This document shows, piece by piece, positions 1-9,967 of a stretch of 64,000 bases of DNA. The position numbers and the translations under genes were made by a program. Each line of letters opens with the position of its first letter. The stretch's first letter is position 1. The notes beneath the pieces are model-generated. The model worked only from the letters and a program-made list of their open reading frames with translations, did no database searches and was not told the origin of the DNA. The DNA comes from Nonlabens ulvanivorans (GTDB lineage Bacteria; Bacteroidota; Bacteroidia; Flavobacteriales; Flavobacteriaceae). The DNA is taken from the NCBI RefSeq assembly GCF_000732625.1, contig NZ_JPJI01000005.1, forward strand, positions 1 to 64,000, written 5' to 3'.

Positions 1-1953
1 AGGAGAATTAGCTGCTAGATCATTGATACATACTGAAAGTGGAGTAGGAACTCCTGTATCTGGTAGTGGATTAATAATAACCGTTACCGTTACATCAACA
101 TCAGTACAAGTTCCTATGGCTGGAACATTATAAGTGAAATTAAAGGTTCCGTTTCCTAGTGTTGTTAAGTCAATAGAATTTGTTACTGCTGTTCCTGTTG
201 AAGAATTTCCAGTATACCATGTACCGTTTGTATCTTGAGTTCCATCTAGTAAATTGAATAAATCATATGGCGAGTTAGCCGCTACTTCATCTTCACAAAT
301 CTCAAATGGTGTTCCTATATAATTACCAGACTCTGGTGCTGGTAAAATAGTAATAACAATCGATTCTGTATCTGTACAAGAACCGTTATCAATCGTATAA
401 GTATAATTATAAGGACTTCCTGCAACAGTTAAACCAGTTATGTCAATAGGGTTGGTTACTACAGAGTTTGAAGCATCCGTCCATGTTCCTAGGTTGTTAT
501 CTTGTGTTCCATCTAATGAACTAAATAAATCATATGGTGAATTAGTTACTAAATCATTCTCACAAAACTCAGTTGCGATTGCGGTTCCTGCATTAGGATC
601 TTGAAGAACCGTAACTTGAACCGTTGTAGATTCTTCTGGGCATGGATTAGGGCTTAGGTTTTGACTATAAGTAAAATCATACGTACCAGGCATTAATCCA
701 GTAAAGTCAAATGGTGTATTGATAACTGGCGAAGCGCTTGTAGAACCTTGTGTCCATGTACCACCAGCATCTTCATTGTCTAATAATAAAAATAAATCAT
801 AAGCTGTAGGAGCTTGTGACTCACAAAAATTAAGAGGAACGATTGCAGATGCTATTCCTGATGATAAAACATCATTAATAACTATGACTATCGTTGTGTT
901 TTCATCTGGACATGCACCTGGTCCAGGAACAGTGTAGACATAATTATATGTTCCCGCAATTAGAGTACTAATATTAGTTGTTCCTTGATTACCATTTGTA
1001 ATAGTAGTAGGACCAGACCACGTACCTGATGTATCTGGCATACCCGTTAATAGAGGAAATAAATCAAAATCTGAAGCTGGTAAACTATCAACACAATACT
1101 CTATCGTGTCTCCTATACCAGGATTTGCAGGGTCATCAATTTGAACCATTACCTCAACGACATCACTTTCACAAAAGAAATTATCTGCTTGTATGTAATA
1201 TGTTTCACCATCTATTAATGGAGTCGTAAGCTGTAATGCTGGCGGAATAGGATTATTTGCTATATCAACATCACTATACCAATTAAAATTATCTGTAGTT
1301 CCAGGATTCAAATCGGCAACAGTAGGATTGGTATCACTACAAAATTCTTGAGTTAAAGGTGGAGTAGGAGCATTAGGGGAAGGAAATACAGCAGTACTAC
1401 CAGATTCTATCTGTCCTTTACAACCTGTAGCATCTACAAAAACTATAAAATAGTTTGCATTTCCAGATAAAGCGCTCGATGGACTAACCATCATTGTCAA
1501 TGCAAAGTCTGAATAAACTTCAACGCTACCACCAGCAGGTATATTAACCGCAAGAGCAGTGTCTATGTAACTTTGTACGGTAGGCATTTCATTAGAACAA
1601 AAAATAGCATCTAGACTTTGTCCACTAGGATCTACAGTAAAATCAATGACTAATGGTGATCTAGTACCACAAGTACCTGTAGTATCACCAGCATAGTATG
1701 TTCCTTGTCGAACTAGTTGTGTTTGTGGTATTGCACTACCACCAGTAGGATTTAAGAACCAACGTACAGCATTTGGTCCTGATGTTACAAATGCATCTAA
1801 ATCATTAAAGGTAAGTTGAGAAGCATCACAAATCACTTGAGGTGAAATCGGTACTGCTGGGCATTGAGCCTGTATGCTTAAAAAAGGTAGACCTAAAAGT
1901 GCAATGAACAGCAATTTTCTTTTGGTCCAGCTAGTGAGTAAGTTTTTTTTCAT
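1..1953 (-). CDS. Large secreted Ig-like repeat protein, N-terminal part (runs off left edge)
   Basis: Reading leftward from an ATG at 1953 the frame is open for 651 codons to the window edge, so the gene is incomplete at its 3' end. It starts with a signal peptide of about 30 residues (basic MKKNLLTSWTKRK, hydrophobic core, ending AQA/Q). After a unique region of roughly 270 residues come tandem units of about 89 residues, each carrying a Cys-Glu, an S-P-Y-D-L-F segment, LDGTQD-like residues and GTW. The YDLF-like sites lie near 1057, 790, 523 and 259, and a fifth unit begins at the edge. This is the layout of flavobacterial cell-surface or adhesin proteins exported by type IX secretion. The C-terminal sorting domain is expected outside the window, which is an inference. 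The exact ligand or role is unknown. Confidence 0.85.
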   Translation of the reverse strand, partial: MKKNLLTSWTKRKLLFIALLGLPFLSIQAQCPAVPISPQVICDASQLTFNDLDAFVTSGPNAVRWFLNPTGGSAIPQTQLVRQGTYYAGDTTGTCGTRSPLVIDFTVDPSGQSLDAIFCSNEMPTVQSYIDTALAVNIPAGGSVEVYSDFALTMMVSPSSALSGNANYFIVFVDATGCKGQIESGSTAVFPSPNAPTPPLTQEFCSDTNPTVADLNPGTTDNFNWYSDVDIANNPIPPALQLTTPLIDGETYYIQADNFFCESDVVEVMVQIDDPANPGIGDTIEYCVDSLPASDFDLFPLLTGMPDTSGTWSGPTTITNGNQGTTNISTLIAGTYNYVYTVPGPGACPDENTTIVIVINDVLSSGIASAIVPLNFCESQAPTAYDLFLLLDNEDAGGTWTQGSTSASPVINTPFDFTGLMPGTYDFTYSQNLSPNPCPEESTTVQVTVLQDPNAGTAIATEFCENDLVTNSPYDLFSSLDGTQDNNLGTWTDASNSVVTNPIDITGLTVAGSPYNYTYTIDNGSCTDTESIVITILPAPESGNYIGTPFEICEDEVAANSPYDLFNLLDGTQDTNGTWYTGNSSTGTAVTNSIDLTTLGNGTFNFTYNVPAIGTCTDVDVTVTVIINPLPDTGVPTPLSVCINDLAANSP

Positions 1954-1981
1954 AAAAAATAATCATCTATTATTCAACATG

Positions 1982-1989
1982 CAAAAATA
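1982..1989 (-). promoter_or_regulatory. Bacteroidota-type -7 box TATTTTTG
   Basis: Matches the TAnnTTTG consensus of the Bacteroidota housekeeping sigma factor, about 30 nt upstream of the ATG of the surface protein. No clear TTTG -33 element was found. Confidence 0.5.
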
Positions 1990-2190
1990 ACTTGTCTGTA
2001 AACCCTTCAATAGTAAGAGATGTATAGAGTTATTAAAAGTTCATTAACAATCGTTAAATCACCTGTATATCGGTTAATATGGATTATAGCTATTCATTTG
2101 GTCGTCTTTTTCTGAATCAATGAGGCAATTTCCTTAAAGAAAAGATTGTATTTAATTCTGATGCTGTATTTTTATAAGGTAAATTTTATA

Positions 2191-2210
2191 TACGCTTTCG
2201 CGAAAGCGTA
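2191..2210. repeat. Dispersed palindrome, intergenic copy 1
   Basis: Perfect 20-nt palindrome with core GCTTTCGCGAAAGC at 2194-2207. It lies about 60 nt upstream of the membrane protein gene at 2273. The right flank (taattata) is shared with the copy at 15689. Confidence 0.9.
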
Positions 2211-2272
2211 ATTATAAGGTCCATGTTGCAATTACCTTTTAGGGCGTACTATTTTATATCAACTAATTTTAA

Positions 2273-3586
2273 ATGAAGAAAAATCATCTTAAAACATCGT
2301 ATAAAAACTATGCTCCAGTAAGTTGGCAATTAGAATTCTTAATAGCTGGAGGAATTATCTTTTCTCTTTACACCAGTACCGATTATTTTAAGCATTTATT
2401 TCTTTTAAAATATCCAATTTCTAATTTTGATTATGCACAAGTATTGTTGTTTTTTGGCACTTATGTATTAACTAGAGTGTTATTGATTGGTTTTGGTCTT
2501 AATCTGGTTTTAAGAACAGTATGGCTAGCTTACTTTGCTATATCTTACTGGCATCCAGATGATGTGAATTATGATAAATTGAAACTCAATTTTTATCAAA
2601 AGAAAAATCATAAAGAACAGGCAAATGCAAAGGCTCGATTATTAAACCTAGATAAATGGGCTAACCTTAGTTTTAGCATCACAATCATATTCACTTTTAT
2701 AGTATTCAGTTCGATAATTGTCCTTTTATCAATTCAATTCATTTTGGCCGAATTGTTTGGAGCATACTGGTTAATCAATAATGCCGTGTTTAATTACACT
2801 TCCGCCATATTTGTATTATTACTTCAGTTGGGATTATTTGATTTTCTTTTAAGAAAAAAACATCAACGCGGTACTTTTTTTAAAATAGGGGACATGCTGT
2901 ATAAGATCTATTATTATGGTAGTGGTCTTTTCTTTTATAGGCGTGAATTACTTGTACTGCGCACTAATGGTAGGACTTGGTTATTACTGACTTTTGGTAG
3001 TGGTTATTTACTACTAGCGTTATTTATATCTATCAACCAGATTGGAGAGTTTTATCAAGCAGGAACTTTTAATGTGAATCTATTTGATGATCGAGAAACC
3101 TTTGATTCTTCTCAAAACTATATCGTAGATTATAAAATGTACGAAGATCAACTAGCACCCAATGAGGTTTTTTTCAATGGTGGAATACAAAGTCAATATG
3201 TAAAGGATAATTATTTAAAAGTATTTATTGTGCATCATCGTAAGTATGACTGGTATTTAAAGTATGTACAAGACAGTTTGAAATTAAATACCTATCAACA
3301 ACCAAAGTCAAATAGTTTAAGACGACAGTATGTCCAAGAAAGAGGAATATTAGATCAAGTAGCACTCAATAGATTAATTAAAGTAGAGATAGACGACAAA
3401 TTATATACAGATATCAACTGGGACCGTTATCAACACTATAAAACAAAAGAAGAAGGTTATCTTGCTTATATAAAGGTAGATACACTTGATCCAGGGCGAC
3501 ATGTGATTCGTACATATACTAGAAACAGGTTTACAGGTAAAGTGAGACCGTCCTACTGTTTTGTTGTACCTTTTTATTTAGATTAA
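2273..3586 (+). CDS. Polytopic membrane protein of unknown function
   Basis: 437 residues starting at an ATG. Five hydrophobic segments are visible, near residues 18-38, 53-92 (probably two helices), 130-165, 172-192 and 234-256. They are followed by a C-terminal soluble region of about 175 residues rich in Tyr, Asp and Lys. I do not recognise a named domain. Between helices two and three sits a charged loop (KKNHKEQANAK). The next gene, a DUF4251 lipoprotein, follows after 43 nt and may be co-transcribed. A role at the inner membrane is all that can be said. Confidence 0.75.
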   Translation: MKKNHLKTSYKNYAPVSWQLEFLIAGGIIFSLYTSTDYFKHLFLLKYPISNFDYAQVLLFFGTYVLTRVLLIGFGLNLVLRTVWLAYFAISYWHPDDVNYDKLKLNFYQKKNHKEQANAKARLLNLDKWANLSFSITIIFTFIVFSSIIVLLSIQFILAELFGAYWLINNAVFNYTSAIFVLLLQLGLFDFLLRKKHQRGTFFKIGDMLYKIYYYGSGLFFYRRELLVLRTNGRTWLLLTFGSGYLLLALFISINQIGEFYQAGTFNVNLFDDRETFDSSQNYIVDYKMYEDQLAPNEVFFNGGIQSQYVKDNYLKVFIVHHRKYDWYLKYVQDSLKLNTYQQPKSNSLRRQYVQERGILDQVALNRLIKVEIDDKLYTDINWDRYQHYKTKEEGYLAYIKVDTLDPGRHVIRTYTRNRFTGKVRPSYCFVVPFYLD

Positions 3587-3629
3587 CAGAATATGATTTG
3601 ATGATTACGACTAATAATTAAAAATTTAA

Positions 3630-4196
3630 ATGAAACATATAACAGCAGCAATTCTTTTAGTATTAACATTAATAGGTTGTAAGTCAAACCTTAATAGTGC
3701 AGAGGTTGCACAACAAAAACAACAACTCGAGCAGATAGCGGTTAAGATAAAACAAGACGATTTTCAAATTGTGATGAATACAGCGTATCCACTAGCAACT
3801 AATGCTGTTACTAATGTTCTTAACGGTATTTTAATTCCTAACGGCGATAGTGCAAACCGTATCGATTTATCTGATCGAGATGATTATATCGAGTTAGGAA
3901 ACAAATCTGTAAAAGGCGAATTGTCTTATTTTGGAGAACGACGCATATCATCAGGTTATGGAAATCAAGATACCGGAATCGAATTTAATGGCATACCGAC
4001 CAATTATACACAATATATCGATTATAAAAAAGGCTTAGTACGAGTTGAATATCAAATCAGCAATCAGGCAGAATCATTTGACATTACCATTGAAATATTT
4101 ACAAACCGCAAGGCAAATATAAATGTGAGCAGTTCACATCGTTCTAATATTAGATATACTGGTGTAATGGAGCAGATTAAAGAATTACCATTATAG
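3630..4196 (+). CDS. DUF4251 family lipoprotein
   Basis: 188 residues with a short signal peptide and a lipobox (LIGC, Cys17), so it is expected to be lipid-anchored in the cell envelope. The body matches my recollection of DUF4251. It starts with a helix rich in Gln, Glu and Lys, then a segment resembling DDFQIVMNTAYPL. A loop with residues like GDSANRIDLSDRDDY follows, and the rest is beta-rich. Members are common in Bacteroidota and have no assigned function. It lies 43 nt behind a membrane protein gene on the same strand. Confidence 0.8.
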   Translation: MKHITAAILLVLTLIGCKSNLNSAEVAQQKQQLEQIAVKIKQDDFQIVMNTAYPLATNAVTNVLNGILIPNGDSANRIDLSDRDDYIELGNKSVKGELSYFGERRISSGYGNQDTGIEFNGIPTNYTQYIDYKKGLVRVEYQISNQAESFDITIEIFTNRKANINVSSSHRSNIRYTGVMEQIKELPL

Positions 4197-4591
4197 AATG
4201 ATACTATATCAGTATGAATTTATTATCCATAATCATATAAAAGATTTGAAAGCTCTTTTAAAAGAGTAGTATCATTTACAAATATTCTATTTGACATAAT
4301 ATAAATTATAGAACAAAAGGATAGTTTAGTTCATAAGAGCACTTGATCCATTTGACAGCTATAATCTAGTATTATGAAAAGTATTCCTAAAGTATTCTCT
4401 TTATAAGAATAATTGGAACTTGGGATTCATTACTACTTTAATTAAAAATCGCGTATTCGATAAAATGTACGTGATAAAAAATTTTAGACGATTCTCGTGG
4501 ATTGTCACAAAATCATTAATTTAAAAAAAAAATAAAATTCTATGTATATGAGGCCGAGCTAAACATCGAAATTCTATTTTACATAATAATC
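4197..4591. other. AT-rich intergenic region with nested inverted repeats
   Basis: No plausible gene. A 9-nt arm ATGATACTA at 4198-4206 pairs with TAGTATCAT at 4267-4275, and inside it lies the perfect palindrome CTCTTTTAAAAGAG at 4253-4266. Together they could fold as a branched hairpin directly after the DUF4251 stop codon. The rest is AT-rich sequence forming the left border of the accessory block. Confidence 0.4.
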
Positions 4592-7500
4592 TTAATCTTC
4601 AAAAGCACTAAATAATTTTTCTTTAACATTATAAAAGCTTACTAATTTAAATGGCAATTCTTCTTTTTTAAGAAATTCTGTAGCTAATTGTTCTGATGTT
4701 AATATTATTGGAATAACATCAAATTCTTTTAAATCAATATTATATTTTGCTCCAAGTAAATCTTTATTAGCTATTATCCATTCATATCGTTCATTGTGTT
4801 TTTTTATCCATCCTTTTTTTGATTCACTTCCAAATAAGTTATTTACTTCTTCCACTAATTGTTTAATATTTTTTGCAGCTTCTGTATTTTTACACTCAAG
4901 TAAATAGATTTTTTTTGATTCTTTATTAATAACCAAAACGTCTATATCACCAATGTCTTTCGAGTGTTTTAATTGAGATTTGGTGTTTATTTCAACTTCT
5001 TTATCGATTATACTATTTTGAATAGTATCATTAAAATAATGATGTACTTCATTAGTAAAGGCCTCTCCTTTTTTATCTAGATTTTTACCAATTAATTTAT
5101 TTAATTTCCCCTCTGGTTTAGTTCTTAATTTCCCTGAATAAAATAAATAAAGTAAAAATCTTTCTGATTTAATTAATTGTCTAGGTCCTACATAATATTT
5201 ATTTTCCTTTTTTTCTGTATCAAAAACTTTTACAAGAGGTTTTTGATTAAGGGAAAGTCTTCTATTAAATCTCCAAGGAAATACATCATAGGTTTCCATT
5301 CCATCTGGAAGATCCATAATGTGCTTCCTTTTACTGAGCGAAAAATGATTTAATGATGTTATTATTTTTTCTTTACTCAATTCAGGTAACAATTTTTGTA
5401 TTTCATATATTAAATCATCTTCATATAAAATAGAACAACTAGGATCTTTGAAAAAACAAATTCCACTTAGAACTTGACTAAATTGGATTAATTGAGTCAA
5501 GTTAACGCCATATTCGGATATAAATGCTTCTTCTGTTTTTTTAGTAAATATTTCCTTCCCATCATCTTCAGGCAAATCTTTATAATTGTTTTTATAAGTA
5601 TTTATTGCATCACTTACATTTTCACTTGACTTAGACAACCTAAAAGGTTTAAATACCTGTTCTGATAATTTTTTATCTGTTCCAATTCTTCCAGACTTTA
5701 AAACATTTATTTTTATATCATCTAAATCATAATTTATTTGATCGCCAATCATTCCCCAACTAATTATTTGATCCATCTTAGCTAATAAATTATCAATATC
5801 TTCTTGACTTGGCAATAAATTCCCATTTCCAGGACATGCTGCAATATGTTCAATTAAGCATCTAATTGATAATGTAGTTCTATCGATATCTTGAAAACTT
5901 TCATTTAAATCGTCTATTTGCTTTTCCTTACTTATAAAGCAAGCTATCATTGTAGGTGTGTTTAGTATTTTCCTATTTCTATTATAAATTAGAGATTCAT
6001 TCAATCTAATGAAATGTTCTAATAAAAAGTGACTGTCATACTTTTCAATTTCGTTTATTAATTCTGGTAGGAATATTTTAGAAGACATTTTTTTTATGAA
6101 ATTGTTTTTATCTTCAATATCTACCGTTTTATTTGTTATAATTTTATGTTTTATAAGTTTAGGAATAAGTTTATCTAAATTCTTATTTATATTGTATTCT
6201 TGAATGTATCGGACTGAAGAAGTTCCTCTTGGGTCAAGCAGTAAATTATTATTAGTATTTAAAAGATATATCTTCTTTTTATGTGGAATATTTACAACAT
6301 TTTCTATTATTTCATTTATGCTATCTTGAGTTAAGATACCTTTATTTATTTTGTTTTTTGAAAGCATATTAAATCCTTCCAAGATTTTTCTAACCAATAT
6401 TTGTTCTCCTAAATTATCCTCACCATATAAGTACGGCAAAATTTTATGCGGAATAATTATGGTAATTGTAGTACCTGTAACACTAATCTCAAAATCATTT
6501 TCTATTCCCTCTTCCCTATCAAATTTGAATTCAATTTCATGAAACTTTAGTTTTTCTTTAAAATCGAAGTTTATAGTTATCGGTTGATAATCAATATTTT
6601 CCAAAGCAATTGACAAATATTCAGTTATTTGCCAAATCCAATAACTAATTGCATCAAGAAATTCAATATAGATACCTTTAGATTCTATTGGTACTTTAGA
6701 TAAATTATCCAAAGATTCTACCCAAATAGGTTGTTTATAACCTGTTATTACTTTTGTAAGTCTCTTGCCTAAATCAGCTGGAGAATAGTATAGATTTTCC
6801 TGTCCTTTTATTCTGATGCATGGTGTCTTATAAACTCTTCCTTTATCATCTCGACGACTGATTGAATGCGCATCTTCATCCTCATATACTTTTTGTATAA
6901 ATTTCTTAGCATATCCTAATTGTACCCACATCATATCTGGTTGAGCATCATCATTCATATAAAATGAATTATCTAAATCTTTGTACATTGAATACAAATC
7001 GATTTCATCTGTAAAGGAAGAAAATCTAGTTTTTTCAACGAATCGTTTCTTTGCTTGAGAATAATACCAAAAATCAAGAGCTTCGTATTCTCTTGTATTC
7101 ATAATAAGATCAAAATAATAAGCAGGAAAAGCCAAAACTTCTACACTATCATATTTTTTATAAGTTCTATAATACTCTCTTCCCAATCCTGCAAAAATCT
7201 GTATTGATAAAATTTTATCATCTGGGAATTGAGTTTGTAAGCTTTCAATAACTTGATCAATATGTTTTTCTATCCTCGATGCATTCTTATTTTTTCCCTG
7301 AGAACCAAATGGTTTAGTAATATCATAATTACTACCATCATCATATTGCATACTTACATATACAATTTTATCTCTGTCAATTCTGTAGAACTCTTCATAT
7401 ATATCTAAGCCTGAATTATCAATAGGTTTGTATTTTTCTAGCCTAATATAATCTGAGTAGCCAAGATGAACATTAATGTTATTCCAAATTATTGAGGTAT

Positions 7501-8386
7501 AAATAGTTATTAATTCTTTTAAACAGTTTTGAGAAATAGACATTTCAATTATTGCATGTAATAGCGCAATATGAAAGTTTCCTAATGAAATTATTTTGTA
7601 ACCACCATTTACTTTTAATATTGGCTTTCCGATAACAGGATTTTTACTTTCTTCAACGGTTGTTAAATCTTCTTCTTGAATACCCAAAAGGATTAGATTA
7701 ATGATTTCCTTTTCAATTTTATATATCTCACATAATTTCAAAAAATCATCTTCAACAATACTAATTGCATTTATATAATCAATAGCTTCTTCTTTTTTAA
7801 AAACACTAATCTCATTATTTACAATATCTGCTTCTAAATATCTTTCGAGACCAACATCTCTAATTGCTTTGTCAGAAATATTTAACATTAATAAACTTAA
7901 TTGAGTAACTAAGCTTTTGAAAGTGTTTGGTAGCTTGTTTTTAGTGTGAAAAATTGCACCGAGAATATTCGATAATATAAAATCACCTCCTTCAGATATT
8001 CCAGGTAAGATTAAATAATCTCCTCCAAAAAAGGTAATTATTTTTGTAAACGGATTAACTGGAGGATCTTCAAAATGATGGTGTGCATAATAAGTGTTTA
8101 ACACTTTTATCAATTCAATTATATTTGCTGAACCATTATCTTTTTTACCATGTAGCAAGCTTTCTCGCATTAATAATTCGAGGCGAATGTTTTTTCCATG
8201 ATTGTTTGGAAAAAGAAAACTCGAACTAAATACATCAATTAAAAAATTAATATTAAACTTTGATAAAGGATGTGCATTTGTAGGTCTTGGTATTTTTACA
8301 GTGCTAATTTTACCGATACAGCACTTTTTGTATTTCTTACCACTTCCACAAGGGCATTTATCATTTCGTCCAATTTTATTACCCAT
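4592..8386 (-). CDS. SEC-C zinc-motif protein with C-terminal PD-(D/E)XK nuclease-like domain
   Basis: 1264 residues from an ATG. Residues 5-24 form a SEC-C zinc motif with the CPCGSGKKYKKCC signature. A long region without a domain I recognise follows. The C-terminal part carries a restriction-endonuclease-like core: Glu1108 in a KKGEAF helix, Asp1149 in GDIDVLVI, and E1164-x-K1166 in LLECKN. This is the E...D...ExK layout of PD-(D/E)XK nucleases, close to the NERD/Mrr style, and the key residues are intact. The gene is AT-rich and isolated, with two small unrelated genes upstream on the same strand. I infer a nuclease that could act in defence or nucleic acid quality control. The cleavage activity and target are not shown by the sequence. 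Confidence 0.8.
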   Translation of the reverse strand: MGNKIGRNDKCPCGSGKKYKKCCIGKISTVKIPRPTNAHPLSKFNINFLIDVFSSSFLFPNNHGKNIRLELLMRESLLHGKKDNGSANIIELIKVLNTYYAHHHFEDPPVNPFTKIITFFGGDYLILPGISEGGDFILSNILGAIFHTKNKLPNTFKSLVTQLSLLMLNISDKAIRDVGLERYLEADIVNNEISVFKKEEAIDYINAISIVEDDFLKLCEIYKIEKEIINLILLGIQEEDLTTVEESKNPVIGKPILKVNGGYKIISLGNFHIALLHAIIEMSISQNCLKELITIYTSIIWNNINVHLGYSDYIRLEKYKPIDNSGLDIYEEFYRIDRDKIVYVSMQYDDGSNYDITKPFGSQGKNKNASRIEKHIDQVIESLQTQFPDDKILSIQIFAGLGREYYRTYKKYDSVEVLAFPAYYFDLIMNTREYEALDFWYYSQAKKRFVEKTRFSSFTDEIDLYSMYKDLDNSFYMNDDAQPDMMWVQLGYAKKFIQKVYEDEDAHSISRRDDKGRVYKTPCIRIKGQENLYYSPADLGKRLTKVITGYKQPIWVESLDNLSKVPIESKGIYIEFLDAISYWIWQITEYLSIALENIDYQPITINFDFKEKLKFHEIEFKFDREEGIENDFEISVTGTTITIIIPHKILPYLYGEDNLGEQILVRKILEGFNMLSKNKINKGILTQDSINEIIENVVNIPHKKKIYLLNTNNNLLLDPRGTSSVRYIQEYNINKNLDKLIPKLIKHKIITNKTVDIEDKNNFIKKMSSKIFLPELINEIEKYDSHFLLEHFIRLNESLIYNRNRKILNTPTMIACFISKEKQIDDLNESFQDIDRTTLSIRCLIEHIAACPGNGNLLPSQEDIDNLLAKMDQIISWGMIGDQINYDLDDIKINVLKSGRIGTDKKLSEQVFKPFRLSKSSENVSDAINTYKNNYKDLPEDDGKEIFTKKTEEAFISEYGVNLTQLIQFSQVLSGICFFKDPSCSILYEDDLIYEIQKLLPELSKEKIITSLNHFSLSKRKHIMDLPDGMETYDVFPWRFNRRLSLNQKPLVKVFDTEKKENKYYVGPRQLIKSERFLLYLFYSGKLRTKPEGKLNKLIGKNLDKKGEAFTNEVHHYFNDTIQNSIIDKEVEINTKSQLKHSKDIGDIDVLVINKESKKIYLLECKNTEAAKNIKQLVEEVNNLFGSESKKGWIKKHNERYEWIIANKDLLGAKYNIDLKEFDVIPIILTSEQLATEFLKKEELPFKLVSFYNVKEKLFSAFED

Positions 8387-8549
8387 AATAAATTAATAGA
8401 ATATTGAAAAGATTATTTAACAAATAGGGAGATTTTAATTTTACAAATTATTATAGGAATAACTTTGAGTGAAACCGTAAATGTTTGAAAATTAGTGAAC
8501 TTGAAATCATTTCACACACTTAATAGGCTTCTCTCCTAAATCATATGTT

Positions 8550-9197
8550 TCATTTGTAAGGAAAGAAATCCCAATCATAACTATTCTCGCTATTGTTATG
8601 AATTTTTTTAATCTTGTCTAATAATCGAAATCTGTGACCAGCTCCAACAAGGAATACTGCCTTATTAGGTTTATTTATTTTAAAGTTGTTATCAATAAGA
8701 TTAATCCATTGGTTCTCACGTAGGTCATTCCATCTTAACCACTCAGAGTAGAAGTCTGATAACTCCTGATTATTCACCTTATCTATGAAGTGTTTCTCCA
8801 TGGAATTTTTATCTCTAAATATCTTATCACTATCTGGGCTGTTTAAAAAAGGTAAACCTTTCACATATGTCTCATTTAATAGCTTATTATTTGCGTTAGA
8901 GTATACTTTCATTTTCCGATTAATTAAGGAGAACATAGCTTCTAGACGTTTGTCGAATGGATCTTCATTAACATCAATAGGGACTATTTCAATAGGTTTT
9001 TCTTTAATTAATCTTTTAATGACCTCCATTTCTGGAGTAACAATATCAGTTCTCTTCACAAATCGAGATAATTTTTCAGGAGAAATCTCACAAAAAACTA
9101 CCTGAGGATTGATTTTCTCTATAATTTTATATAATTCTTCAGAAGTACAAACTCCTACTTCCGAATGAGCAGTTCCTAAAATAATTAAAGTACTCAT
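8550..9197 (-). CDS. TraB/TIKI-superfamily-like protein
   Basis: 215 residues from the ATG at 9197. A longer frame from a TTG at 9227 is possible but less likely. The N-terminus reads as a beta strand followed by GTAH, then a helix and NPQVVFCEISPE. Near the C-terminus comes AVFLVGAGHR. This paired GTAH / GxGH layout with an early glutamate is typical of the TraB/GumN/TIKI/ChaN-like superfamily, some members of which are metalloproteases. No signal peptide or membrane segment is visible, so a cytoplasmic location is likely. It sits 163 nt upstream of the SEC-C nuclease-like gene on the same strand, but the gap argues against tight coupling. Confidence 0.6.
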   Translation of the reverse strand: MSTLIILGTAHSEVGVCTSEELYKIIEKINPQVVFCEISPEKLSRFVKRTDIVTPEMEVIKRLIKEKPIEIVPIDVNEDPFDKRLEAMFSLINRKMKVYSNANNKLLNETYVKGLPFLNSPDSDKIFRDKNSMEKHFIDKVNNQELSDFYSEWLRWNDLRENQWINLIDNNFKINKPNKAVFLVGAGHRFRLLDKIKKIHNNSENSYDWDFFPYK

Positions 9198-9385
9198 AAT
9201 TCTATTTATTTGACTTAAAGAAGTCAAACGTTAGACCAATTAATGATTTTTTATTTTTTTAATAAAATTACTGACAGATATCAAATAAATACAACAAAAA
9301 GATGTCGCTATGTCATTAAAATATACTTTTCTTATCCATATTACAAATATTAATTTAAGCTTAACTTATTTCTCTCAAAGAAATC

Positions 9386-9967
9386 CTAATTTAAATAGTC
9401 TAATCTTTCAATATTAAAAGATTTATGAATTGCAACAGGAATTAATTCTGCTCCAGTGTGATATGCAGCAATTGTTCTGTGTCGACCATCAGTAATTCTA
9501 ACTTTTTCATCATTATTCGTTAAATAGATAGTAGGTGGATCAATAAATAAACCATTATCCCATCTTTCAATTATATATACAAATCTAAAATCGTTGATAT
9601 CATCTGTAATTAGTTCATATGGATTTAGCTCAATAAAATCAGTTGATTCAATCAATTTTGATAAGTTTAGTTCTATTATAGTGTAATCGCTATCAGGCAA
9701 AAATTTCGGTTCAGAACATTTGGTGTAATTTTTACCAACAGCCCATTTTGGACTAATTTTCATTAAATCTTCCTCGGTCATTTTTTTGACCTTATTATAT
9801 CTATTCTGTTCGTCTTGTTCGAAATCATTCAAGTCAATTTTCATGAATTTGGTGTCTTTATTTGCAATATAATAAAATCGCATTTTAATTCCATTCCACA
9901 CACATTTCATTACTCTCCTATCGTCGTTTCGTATAAAGAGTGTTCCATTAACATCGTATAGAAACAT
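9386..9967 (-). CDS. ParB-like domain protein
   Basis: 193 residues from an ATG. The C-terminal third contains RITDGRHRTIAAYHTG followed by ELIPVAI. This resembles the ParB/sulfiredoxin-fold motif (G-R-H-R-x-x-A-A), in which the basic residues bind nucleotide. The N-terminal part is hydrophilic and I do not recognise it. Later start codons exist (Met20, Met29), so the N-terminus is uncertain. It is too short for a classical chromosome-partition ParB and lacks a visible helix-turn-helix. More likely it is a stand-alone ParB-like enzyme of the kind seen in mobile and defence loci. Third gene of the accessory block. Confidence 0.55.
   Translation of the reverse strand: MFLYDVNGTLFIRNDDRRVMKCVWNGIKMRFYYIANKDTKFMKIDLNDFEQDEQNRYNKVKKMTEEDLMKISPKWAVGKNYTKCSEPKFLPDSDYTIIELNLSKLIESTDFIELNPYELITDDINDFRFVYIIERWDNGLFIDPPTIYLTNNDEKVRITDGRHRTIAAYHTGAELIPVAIHKSFNIERLDYLN

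Noticed and set aside
2191-2210. The dispersed palindrome as a rho-independent terminator
   Set aside because: No U-run follows on either strand, several copies are within genes, and true terminators with T-runs exist next to some of them.
6351-6542. Plus-strand frame of 63 codons inside the SEC-C gene
   Set aside because: Mirror frame of an intact long gene, with no promoter or family match.
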